Shown here in pieces: positions 22,631 to 31,857 of a DNA stretch of 64,000 nucleotides. The notes under the pieces are model-generated. The model was not told the DNA's origin, did no database searches, and saw only the letters and a list, made by a program, of their open reading frames with translations. Every line of letters starts with the position of its first letter. Position 1 is the first letter of the stretch. The position numbers were made by a program, and so were the translations under genes. This DNA is from Bolinopsis microptera (Eukaryota; Ctenophora; Tentaculata; Lobata; Bolinopsidae). Where the stretch lies: NCBI RefSeq assembly GCF_026151205.1, contig NC_087075.1, forward strand, positions 8,173,303 to 8,237,302, read 5' to 3'.

Positions 22631-22789
22631 TAATGAACGAAAGTAGTTTCCAAGAAAACTTTTTTCCCCAAACATTTTTAGAAACCTAAATTAAAAAGTT
22701 GGCCCTTTTTGGCCCCTTGCCCAGATTTCATGGGGGGCGATGGCCCCCCCCCCCCTGCCCCCCGCTTCCTACACCCCTGCCGTACCCCC

Positions 22790-23078
22790 CAGTGGCGTAA
22801 CGTTGCCTGTTGGCGCCCCCCTGCCGAAAAAAGCGCCCCCCTGTTGGCGCCCCCTCCCCTTTTGGTGCCCCTCCCTAAAATTGAACAAATTAGGTGATTT
22901 TAATGAATACGCCGGTAAAATCTCTAAAAAAGTGTGTATCTAGAGCAAAACGCGCAGTTTTGCTAGTACTTTAGTTAAGTTTTCGAAATTGTCCCACATT
23001 CAAACGACGATTTGGCGCCCCCCTAAGACGGCGCCCCCCTGCACAGCGGGGTCAGCAGGGCCTTTCGTTACGCCACTG
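22790..23078. mobile_element. 289-bp hAT-type MITE
   Basis: The ends are CAGTGGCGTAACG and its exact reverse complement CGTTACGCCACTG. They are flanked by the 8-bp direct repeat GTACCCCC (22782-22789 and 23079-23086). Terminal CAGTG-type ends with an 8-bp duplication are the signature of hAT transposons. The interior has GGCGCCCCCCTG phrases and no open frame, so it is non-autonomous. It landed in a C-rich stretch that begins near 22745. Confidence 0.85.
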
Positions 23079-24425
23079 GTACCCCCTGCCACCTTAATCT
23101 AGCATGTTCAGAAGTTCTGACCATTTGTTAACTATTATAGCTGCCCAATTAGCATTCCTTAGTCTAATATATAGTAGATTATTATAGGTCGATCTAACAA
23201 TTATGATACAACATTGGTATAAGGGCACGGATCAAGCGGTTATAAGACAGTATTTCGTCAATTTTGTCACACTCAGAATATGGTACCTCTTTTTTACTGT
23301 GAGGTGTCCTCAAAACCCTTTCAACTCATTATTTTATGGTTCTTCTACCGATCATAGCCATAAAATATGTTGTTCTGAAAAGTTAGCTAATACAGGCACT
23401 TGGTTATTGGGAAAGGAGGTAAATTCTGTCACATCATATTATGGAATTTGAAATTTTCGGTGAATTGCCGAAATCATTTATATCTGATTTTGGTTTGAAA
23501 GGCGGGAAAACTCTATATAAGGCCGATACAGTTGATTTTATACGAAAAAAATTATACGAAATCGTTAATAGGTTAAATTTCGAAACAATGATAACCAATT
23601 AACCATTAGGAAGGTTTATAAAACCAAAACATATCCAAATAATTTTTGAACAAAGCTTATCTGACGTTCATAAGGCTAAATAACAACCAAACATTTTCAA
23701 GTTCCAACTCCACCGGGAAAGTCGATCACATGCCACGCCCATGTTTTTCACTGATTTTTAACAGGTAAAAATTTCTAAATCGTCAATTTAGACATGAAGG
23801 AGCATGGTTGGAGCTCTAACCCTGCCGTTTTCTGACAAAAGTGCTTAAGTAACATTTTGGAAATTTCGGGTTTTTTTGTCTAACTTTTGTTTTTGGGTCA
23901 AGAACTATCCCTGAGGACCATTGGATACATTCGCCGACCCCCCGAAACCCCCTTTTTGGAACCCCCTAAAATGCAAAAAATGGTCATTTTTCTGAGAAAA
24001 GTGCTTAAGTAACATTTTGGAAAACGGGTGCCGTTTATTTCAAAAATGGTGCCATTTCGGGAATTGAAAATGGTGGCATTGTTTTCTACGTCAAAAACTG
24101 GACTAGTGACGGCAATTTAGTGATCGTGGGTCTTTTGGCCTGGGAAAAAACAATTTATGTCACTTAAGCACTTTTGTGAAAACGGGCTCGTTTTCTCACA
24201 AAAGTGCTTAAGTGCCATTATACGTTTAATTAAATGTTGATTCTGCCAACTGAAACTATATAATCGGTACTAACAAATGTAAATTTTCACGGCGGATTGA
24301 TTGGTGATGGTCATAAACTTCAGAAACGCTAGCTTCGCCGTCAAAATTGCCGATTTGTCAATGCAGAACGTTTCAAAATATACGTCATAATTTGCTTTAA
24401 AATTTGTTATTCTCTTATAAGTTGA
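23079..24425. other. Non-coding flank with AAAAGTGCTTAAGT repeats
   Basis: 23203-23451 holds an 82-residue open frame with no recognisable motif. From about 23825 to 24215 the motif AAAAGTGCTTAAGT occurs near 23837, 23997 and 24200, and once inverted near 24161. The same motif, mostly inverted, lies on the far side of the DUF7869-like gene (near 27322, 27500 and 31485). This suggests sub-terminal repeats of one mobile element. Confidence 0.5.
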
Positions 24426-25077
24426 GACTGGAGGGATTATCGACAGGCAAGGGAACATTACCAAAGAGATAGAAGCGATTTGCCTCACTGCTCCTTCTCT
24501 GTTGATATGGAGAAAGTTCTTTTACTACCACACATGCCGGAGTACAAGGAGGCGATTTTTACAAGACGCCTTGTCACATTTAACGAGACCTTCGCGAGGC
24601 TGGGGTCAGACGGAGCTCCTTTAGCGATTCTTTGGAATGAGTCAATCGCAGGAAGGAAAGATGAGAATGTGTCCTCGACTTGGATAAAGGCAATAAAACA
24701 TTTTGCCGCAGGCAAGATTGGTGGTAGCAGGGAGATCATTTTTTTGGGCAGACAATTGTTCTGTTCAAAACAAGTGTTGGACTTTATTTACTGCCCTATG
24801 TTCAATTATCAACAGCCCAGATGTTGACCTGGACAAGATAACGGTCAAGTATCTTGAGCCAGGGCACACCTTTATGAGTGCATACTCATTCCACCATAAA
24901 GTGGAGTTGTCCATTAAACAATCAGGTCAACTTCATGATTATAAGGACTTTGTTCAGGCAGTTGAACAGGTGGGTACTGCGATAAGCATGAACTGCACAG
25001 ACTTTGAATCGTGGCCAAGGTCCTACGGAAGGTCATTAACACAAGCAACCGTTGTAAAACTGAGAGACCTCTCTTAA
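24426..25077 (+). pseudogene. DUF7869-like (transposon-associated, DDE/RNase H-like) protein, broken
   Basis: Frame 3 opens just after a stop at 24423 and reads REHYQRDRSDLPHCSFSVDM and then RRLVTFNETFA. At about 24733-24739 a run of seven T shifts the frame. In frame 1 the hallmark FWADNCSVQNKCWTLFTAL follows, then KYLEPGHTFMSAYSFHH. This D-N-C-x-x-Q-N-K block followed by E-P-G-H-T-x-M is how I recognise the DUF7869 class, common in transposon-derived proteins of invertebrates and oomycetes. That assignment is from memory of the motif and should be confirmed by profile search. The N-terminal part is not seen upstream. A likely C-terminal exon lies at 26711-26965. Confidence 0.6.
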
Positions 25078-25117
25078 AACTACAATAACATAAACCCGCC
25101 ACGCAAAGGGTTTATAT

Positions 25118-25235
25118 AACAGATCATCCCGCGCTAGCGGGATGATCTGATAAACACATACGAGTGCGCGCAGCGCACGAGTTTTGTGTTAATATGTAAT
25201 CCCGAAGCGCCAGCTGAGGGATTACATTTATTTAG
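25118..25235. repeat. Cluster of three perfect hairpins
   Basis: Three adjacent palindromes are visible: GATCATCCCGC-GCTA mirrored at about 25121-25146, GTGCGC-GCA-GCGCAC at about 25164-25178, and TGTAATCCC ... GGGATTACA at about 25196-25228. They follow the DUF7869-like frame directly. Function unknown. Confidence 0.6.
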
Positions 25236-25338
25236 CCCTGAGCGTGAAGTGTTTATGGATTATAATTATCTCCGGCGATTTCGACAAGGGATTTATACTT
25301 TAGAAGAGAGTGATAAAATTTCATGACTTAACAGTAAC

Positions 25339-26157
25339 TTACCAGATTGGATGTCCACCAAGGATAATAGGAGATTTGTGAGGGTGATTGAAGAGCGGGA
25401 GGGTTGAGTTCTTTGATGTGACATCTGGGTGAGAGTAGCGGAGATAAAGCAGAAGACAGTAAGCCAGGGTGTTGGTTTTTCCTAAAGGGTCGTAATGAGT
25501 GACTATTTTTTTCTGCTTGTTGATGTTTTGGAGTCCTGGTTGCTTGTTTTTACTCCTCCTTTCTGTGTAGGTAATCTTGTGGGAGTTACTGGTTGTTTGT
25601 ATCGTGATGGAGTCGCTCCTCATCTGATAAAGTTCATCTCCACCTCTTATAGCGAAAGTTTTGGTCATTAGATAAATGAGAGTGAAGAGCAGTTTGTTTC
25701 CTGTCTCTACACCGAAAGCTTTTCTCCATATAATAGTAGCTTCTCATCCGATTCTGTGATGATGTCTGCTTTTTTCACTGTAGTATCCTCCTCAGATTGT
25801 TTTGTTTTACAGTATCCATCGAGAACATTACGGAAATGAGCAAACCGCGCCGTTTCGTTGTGAAAAGGTCCAAATCTTCGTCCCAATCCCTCAATCTTCG
25901 GTTTAAAGCGGTAAAGACAGAATACATAGTCTTCATCTTCAAGTCAAATCCAACAGAAACAAGAAAGCACTCTAAAATGTAGTTGAGTCGTTGAACAGGA
26001 ATTTGGTCAAAGTCATTGAAGTCACGAGCAAATCTGGATGACATGACTGAAGCCAAGAATTAAATTTGTTTAGAGCCCAGTTGTTGACTCTAACTGTACT
26101 GTCCGGAACACGATTGGAAAGCAGTTCATCAATCTGAATGTCAAACCGATCTGTCAT
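25339..26157 (-). pseudogene. Tyrosine-recombinase-like (DUF3504/Crypton-type) gene fragment
   Basis: Read on the minus strand, the segment begins MTDRFDIQIDELLSNRVPDS, then gives STVRVNNWALNKFNSWLQ, then the hallmark KKADIITESDEK, GVETGNKLLFTLIYL, KTFAIRGGDELYQMRSD and a late TLPLFNHP. This order matches the DUF3504 proteins (ZMYM/QRICH1/KIAA1958 relatives), which derive from Crypton tyrosine recombinases. At least two single-base shifts separate the pieces (near 25730 in an A run, and between 25800 and 25870). The last exon ends ATCTG|GTAAGT at about 25343, a strong donor, so a further exon with the catalytic tyrosine should follow, but I cannot find it. The fragment lies antisense between two parts of the DUF7869-like gene. 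Confidence 0.65.
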
Positions 26158-26359
26158 AGTGGAGCAATAGCTTGAACGTTAGCAGGAACAAGAGCTGGAA
26201 GGAGAGCAAGCAAAACAATACTATTTTTAGGGCACGGACAAGGGTAGCTGGCTAGTCGCCAACTTCTCACGCCACGCGTTGGAGAAATTCCAAGAATTAG
26301 CTGCTTTGGCAACGTTCCCAGGAATTTGCGTGTAAAAGAAGTGGACGGTTACGATGTTT

Positions 26360-26452
26360 CATATCACGTGGTGCGCTTTCGTGTCACGTGGTATAGACTC
26401 GGCGTATGCTATTGGTGGCACGTGGTACGCACGTGACGCGCCCACGTGATCG
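26360..26452. promoter_or_regulatory. Cluster of five CACGTG boxes
   Basis: Within about 90 bp there are five CACGTG hexamers (ATCACGTGG, GTCACGTGG, GGCACGTGG, GCACGTGAC, CCACGTGAT). They sit 200-300 bp upstream of the first methionine of the minus-strand recombinase-like fragment and 260 bp before the plus-strand exon at 26711. CACGTG is the canonical E-box bound by bHLH factors. A promoter role is inference. Confidence 0.4.
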
Positions 26453-26710
26453 CGCGTCTAACTGTTCTACTATTATCGAGTTCTAATCAGCAGTATCATT
26501 GATTATTGTAAGTCGGAGAATTGAATGATAAACATCAGTTACGACTAAAAAGCGGGCCGGGTTTATACAAATTTCCGGGGCGGGATGATATCACCTTGAG
26601 ATGTTTATCTAACAGCGGGCCGGGCTGAGTGATAATATGATCCCGCGTCGAAATCCCGGAGATATTTATAAGATGTTTAAGTTGTAAGTTTCCAGCGTGG
26701 GTTTGTAGAA

Positions 26711-26965
26711 ATGGAATGGAAAACAAATCATGACGAGGTTTCCTTTCATTTCACTCCATTTCTCAGACAAAAAGACGAGAGACTCATTTCCATAGGTTGC
26801 AAAATAGCTTTCACCCAGGAAGAGCCCCGGGGGATCTCTACTCCCAAAAAACAAGACATTATACGTAAACTGTGCAGGCTTATGGCCCCGAGTAGTAGGG
26901 TATTCTGGATGAACTTGCCTGATAGTACTGCAGATATAACAGATCTTAATCGAGTGTTTGACTAA
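26711..26965 (+). CDS. Probable C-terminal exon of the DUF7869-like gene
   Basis: A plausible acceptor (GGTTTGTAG) precedes an open frame containing EEPRGISTPKKQDIIRKL and then LMAPSSRVFWMNLPDS before a stop at 26963-26965. The EPRGI-x-x-x-KK-x-DI block followed by R-x-FW-x-NLP resembles, as I recall them, the ends of the same protein class as 24426-25077. This suggests that the two are exons of one gene separated by about 1.6 kb. That interval contains the antisense recombinase fragment. I can give no independent function. Confidence 0.4.
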   Translation: MEWKTNHDEVSFHFTPFLRQKDERLISIGCKIAFTQEEPRGISTPKKQDIIRKLCRLMAPSSRVFWMNLPDSTADITDLNRVFD

Positions 26966-27714
26966 AAATCATCTATTTCTTGTATTATTTACCATTTATT
27001 TATGTACAGTATTACTTACAATTATGTACAGTATTACTTACAATTATATCGCGTTACGATATCAATAATTCGCAAATCATTGGTCTTTATGAAGAAAGCC
27101 TCATCTGAGTTCTTAATTTAATTTCTAAAGAAAGAAACTTATTTATTATTATCCCGTACTTTCACCAATCAACTCTTCGTTGAAATGCTGGTAGAATTCT
27201 GACTATTTTTTAATCCGCTGGGGAGAAGGGATTGTTTTCGTGTTCTTAAACTACCACCAATCAATTTGTCGTAAAATTTTAGGTCAGAATGATCGCAGAT
27301 AAAGTCTCCACTAATGTGGCTGTACTTAAGCACTTTTCTCAGAAAACGAAATTTTCAAATTTTCTATTTCAGCGCGTCCCCTTTTTACAACCAATGTTTC
27401 ATCACAACAGTTTAAGGCTAATTTTTCGTTTTACTTTCGATGACCAATGGTTTCAACGGGTCATTTTCATCAGAACATGTAGTATTTGCCGATGTGACTG
27501 TACTTAAGCACTTTTCTAAGAAATTAAAACTATAATTTGTGATTTTGAGGCACTTTCCGAGAAGTTAGGATGATGAAACCTTGTCAGAAGTCTCAAAAGT
27601 CGACAAAGTACCTTAGAAACATAGTGGGTGCAGTTTAAATTGGACAGTAGCTAGCCCAGAGCAATTACAGAATTGAAATCTTTAAAGGATGGTGTGTGAC
27701 TGTAACGGGTCCGC
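26966..27714. other. Non-coding interval with inverted AAAAGTGCTTAAGT motifs
   Basis: No gene is recognised. ACTTAAGCACTTTT occurs near 27323 and 27501, in the orientation opposite to most copies at 23.8-24.2 kb. This fits the right-hand sub-terminal part of the putative composite transposon. Confidence 0.45.
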
Positions 27715-29470
27715 ATGACTGTTAAAGTCAGTACGTTTAACGCCTCGAGGAAGATCGCAGGATTCCTAGTCTACGCTACTCTTTTCATCATTGCTACGAC
27801 ACTCAATTTTGGGACATGGAATGTTTGCGGTCTATCGACCACATACAGGCAACACTTCGTTGCAGAGGACATTGACAGATATAACTTAGACATTTTAGCA
27901 CTTCAGGAGACCAAGACACGTGAATACTTGGAAACAACACTCCCTGGACATCATCGATTGTTTTTGTTTGATCAGAGACACGATAGACACGGTGGACTTG
28001 GGTTTATTGTTAACAAGCGTTTTTTGGCATGTATAGTATCGCATCATCAGATCAGTGACAGAGTTGTTTATATGGACTTTAAATTAAGTGCTAAAAGGGT
28101 GGATCAACCACCTTGTCATATCAGAATTGTTAATTGTTACAGCCCTACGAATCCCAAGTCAGTTCAGAATCCCCGATTAGCAACCCAATTTTACGATGAG
28201 CTACTCGAGGCTATTAGTGTTCCTGCTAGATTTGAAGTATGGATGTTAGGCGACTTTAATGCCAAACTTGGCAAAAGAAGCCCTGTTGATGTAGAAAATG
28301 GTTTACATGTGAATATTGGTAGACATGGTGTTGGGAGGAGGAATGAAAACGGTGAAAGGTTGCTACACTTTCTCACTGCTAATGGCCTGTTTGCTGCCAA
28401 CACTTCATTCTCCCATAGCAGCAGACACATTACCACACGGACTGGTTGGATTCGGGATCGAGCAACCAGGAAAAGTAAACCTTATTTCCAACAGATTGAC
28501 TTCATACTCTGCAAGTCCAGAAGCAAGGCACTGCTAACTGATGCCAGGTCATATGCAGGTACAAAGCACCGCAGTGACCACAAACTTGTTGTTGCCAAGG
28601 CAGATTTTTCGCAGCGCTTCAAGTTGTACAAGGAGAGCAGAGCATTTCAAAAGACTTATAACACAACAACCTTGATTGGAAGCAAACAAGCTCAACAACA
28701 ATATCAGCAAGAACTTCGTCAGAAACTTGAGCAAACTGTATCAGATCCTGACTTTACCTCCAACAACACGGAACAGCAATTTGATATGCTTTTTGGTGAA
28801 GTTAAAGAAGCTGCTGTTTCCACTGTGGGTTTTCGCGAGCCACAGCGAAAGAGGAATCATTCCTCTGACAGTCAAGTTGTTAGCATGTCTGAAGAAAGGA
28901 AACAACTTTTACAACAACTGAACAACAACGAATACAGAGACAGGACAGCTCTCAGAGCTAAAATTAACAGGCTCTCAAACGACATTACTAAACGGTTGAA
29001 AACATTGAGAGTTGAGTTAGCAAACAGCCTAGCTGACTCTATAGCCACCATAGACGAAGGACGGAGAATGTTTGAAGCTGCTCGTCAACTATCAGGCAAA
29101 CAGAAAACGGGTGCAGGCTCAGTGTCTGTTTTCAACACTGACAACCAACTGGTAGATAATGAACGAGACAAGGCTGAAATCATTCGCCAGTATTTCGAAG
29201 AACACTACACTGGACCTGACAGTGAACCACCACTAGAACCGTTCACAGGTAACCCTAGGCCCCTTCAAAACCCCATTACAGCGTTTGAAGTTGAGCTTGC
29301 GGCCAAGAAACTCAAGAACGGTAAAGCTGTTGGACCAGATGGGATCCCAAACGAATTTCTTAAACACTCTCCTGAAATCTTTTTTTCCACATTTGCACAA
29401 CTTACTAATCGATCCTTTGAGCTCCATGAACATGTACCTTCCAAAGGCAAGCATCTCAGTACACTGGTCC
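27715..29470 (+). pseudogene. LINE endonuclease and start of reverse transcriptase
   Basis: The frame opens with ATG at 27715. Endonuclease motifs follow in order: LNFGTWNVCGL, LALQETKTR, MLGDFNAKLG, GRRNENGERLLHFL, QQIDFILCKSR and, near residue 285, HRSDHKLVV. This pattern, especially GDFNAKxG followed by NENGERLL, is that of AP-endonuclease LINEs of the RTE kind. The reverse transcriptase begins at KKLKNGKAVGPDGIPNEFL. After about 29460 the reading no longer matches a reverse transcriptase, although the frame happens to stay open to 29535. Around 50 residues of the fingers region are missing. The encoded enzyme would nick target DNA and prime reverse transcription. This copy is inactive. 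Confidence 0.8.
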
Positions 29471-30210
29471 TTGGCAGAATGCCTATAAACCTGGCCATAG
29501 TTGTGCAAATATCGTTTGGACCCAGCGAATACTAGTGTCAGTTGTCAAGGAAAAACGCTGGTCTCTTCATAAGATGGGCATTGACATGTCCTCTGCTTTT
29601 GATACCATAAAGAGGTCGGTACTACTTGACATTTTAGCTGATGCTGGTTGTAGTGAGGACGACATTCGACTGGTAAGGTATTTGCTCGCAAATACTAAAC
29701 TTAAGATCAAAGTGAACTCAACAATATCGGGAGAGTTTATTGTCACGATTGGAGCTTTTCAAGGCGACAGTTTGTCTGGAAACTTGTTCACTGTATATCT
29801 GGCAGCAGCACTTTACCACCTGCGTGCTGTTATGTCCTATCTAAGACCTAACCCTCCCATAGCTGAGAATCTGTTACCCCTCGAGTGGGAGTACGCAGAT
29901 GATGTTGATTTTACTGATGAGGATAAAAGCAATTTGGAGTCTTTGTTGCCAATATGTAAAGAGATATTGGAAGAGTGGAATCTTTTTGTCAATGAGTCAA
30001 AAACCGAGTTCACCCACTTCTATCTGGCCGGCAAGAACGAGGTTGATAACAAAGGAGAGACACTCAGAGGTAGAGAACCTTGGAGGTCATCTATCTCTTT
30101 AGGCTCTAAGTTGTGTAGCATCGAAGATGTCAAGAGACGATGTATACTTGCTAACATTGCTTTTCAGAACTACAAAAAAGTCTGGGAACAAGGTAGACGT
30201 ATACCCTTGA

Positions 30211-30678
30211 CGTATACCCTCCCTCCGCAACCTCCTCACCAAAACGAAGACCACACCCCCTACTCACCTCACCCCCAACACCATCTACGAAATTTCCTGC
30301 TCACAGTGCCCCTCCAAATACGCCGGACAGACCTACAGACCCTTGGTCCACCGCATGAAAGAACACGAACGATGTTACAGACTCAACAACGCCATCGACG
30401 AATCCACAGACAGAATCAAATCAGCCCCTGCACATCATGCCCTGACCACCGGCCACACCATCTCCTGGAACAACATCGAAGTCCTCAAATCCCTCACCTC
30501 ACGCTCCCAACTTGACCTCACAGAACACGCAGCTATACAAATACGACAACCAGCTATGAACAGAACAGACCGCGCACCCAAATGTAGTTCCCTCTGGGAC
30601 CCCATTCTTCCTAAAATTGCCAAATCCTTAAAGTCCAGACCATCTGGCATTTCCTTCTCAACCTCAACAGAAGACTAA
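30211..30678 (+). pseudogene. GIY-YIG endonuclease domain of a Penelope-like element
   Basis: The frame is open from the insertion boundary to the stop at 30676-30678. It reads NTIYEISCSQCPSKYAGQTY and then RPLVHRMKEHE, which is the Y-x-I-x-C-x-x-C ... Y-x-G-x-T-x-R-x-L-x-x-R-x-x-E-H core of GIY-YIG domains in Penelope-like elements, with the zinc-finger-like CxxC inside it. PAHHALTTGH is the conserved histidine-rich segment after it. The reverse transcriptase that should precede the domain is absent, so this is a dead 5'-truncated copy. Confidence 0.85.
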
Positions 30679-30877
30679 AATTTTTATTGACATTGTACTG
30701 TAATTTTCACTTTCCCACCCACACCTCCCCCACCCTCCATCCCTGACACCACTCAATCACATATAAGCATTGTCCACCACATCACATTCAGCTGACGACG
30801 ATTAACACATGTTTATTGAAAGCTTCTACAAGTTAAATCATCGTATCTCTTATATGTTTTTAACCCAACTCCACTCG
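30211..30877 (+). mobile_element. 5'-truncated Penelope-like element
   Basis: The fragment is flanked by the 12-bp direct repeat GTATACCCTTGA (30199-30210 and 30878-30889). It encodes only the GIY-YIG endonuclease end of a Penelope-like element plus about 200 bp of 3' untranslated sequence. Variable target duplications of this size and severe 5' truncation are usual for Penelope-like elements. Confidence 0.85.
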
Positions 30878-31857
30878 GTATACCCTTGAAGATTCGACTC
30901 AAGATATATGAAGCACAAGTTGTTTCAATACTGATGTATAATTGCAACAGTTGGGCAACATCTAAACAACTCCTTCAAAAACTTGATGTCTGCCATAGGA
31001 ATCATCTCCGTACGATCATCGGCATGACCTACCCTAATGTCATACGAAATGTGACTCTATACAAACGCTGCGAAGTTGTTCCACTAAGTGAGCGTGTTGC
31101 TCGTGCACGGTGGAGAATGCTCGGTCACATCCTCCGCAGTGATAATAACTCACCTGCCCAGCTTGCCTTACATTTTGCTGTAGAGAGTCAGAGTTTGATG
31201 AGAGGTAGAGTCGGACGACACCAGTCAAACTTGTTAAAAACTATTTTGAACGATTTAAGTGACAGAACCTTAGACTTGTAAATACAGACGATTTATACCA
31301 TTTAAGACTTTTTGCAACAGATAGAAAAGCATGGAGAGAGTTAAGCATGATTTAGTTTATTCTGTGTTATTTTTCTCTTGGTGACTTATCAGGTCATCAA
31401 GATGTTCTTTATGTTCTATTTTTGATTTGAATAAAGTTATATAATAATAATAATAAAGTCAATTTGCACAAAATGAACCTTGTGTTACTTAAGCACTTTT
31501 GTCAGAAAACGGCAGAACCTACCTAATAACCATACCTTGATAAGAATTCAATATTCTTCCAGAAATTATGGGTAGGTTATTATTCAGCAAATTGGAACTC
31601 AAGTTTAAAAATGTTGAGGCTAATTTTGCTAAGATACCGAAATGTGACACAATTCACTTTTCCTGCCCCAACAGTAAAAATTCAATGTGACAAAAATTGG
31701 CATGATTTTCTATATAAATATTTCCTGTATAAATCAATTCAAACTATAATCAGAACAGCTCTTGATGTGAAAGAAAATGTATCTAACTTTTACAATAACT
31801 TATGTGACGAAATTTACATTTCTTGCCCCTGCCCCCTATTTTGAAGAATCAGATTAA

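Larger units (their letters stand above)
29475..31281 (+). pseudogene. LINE reverse transcriptase and C-terminal region, split by a Penelope-like insertion
   Basis: From 29475 the frame reads QNAYKPGHSCANIVWTQRIL, then the palm motif MGIDMSSAFDTI, then GAFQGDSLSGNLF, then the catalytic EYADDVDF. It is open to 30210. Removing 30211-30877 and one copy of the 12-bp repeat joins ..GRRIPL to KIRLKIYEAQVV in frame, and the protein continues through RARWRMLGHILRSD to the stop at 31279-31281. This in-frame junction shows that the Penelope-like insertion came later. The missing reverse-transcriptase section before 29475 makes the copy non-functional. Confidence 0.8.
27715..31457 (+). mobile_element. 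APE-type LINE (RTE-like), interrupted
   Basis: This is a non-LTR retrotransposon with an apurinic endonuclease, a reverse transcriptase and a C-terminal region ending at 31281, followed by an untranslated tail that ends in (ATA)n at about 31436-31457, as many RTE-like elements do. The copy is damaged by a deletion in the reverse transcriptase (about 29460-29475) and by a Penelope-like insertion at 30211-30877. Its exact 5' end and target duplication were not found. It lies between two copies of the ACTTAAGCACTTTT motif, apparently inserted in the right flank of an older element. Confidence 0.8.

Noticed and set aside
30758-30858. Hammerhead-ribozyme-like CTGACGA ... GAAA core in the Penelope-like 3' region
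   Set aside because: The core words, a stem III and a distal complementary pair (ACATATAAG/CTTATATG) are present, and Penelope-like elements are known to carry hammerheads. However, the bases next to the core do not close stems I and II, so I do not claim a ribozyme.
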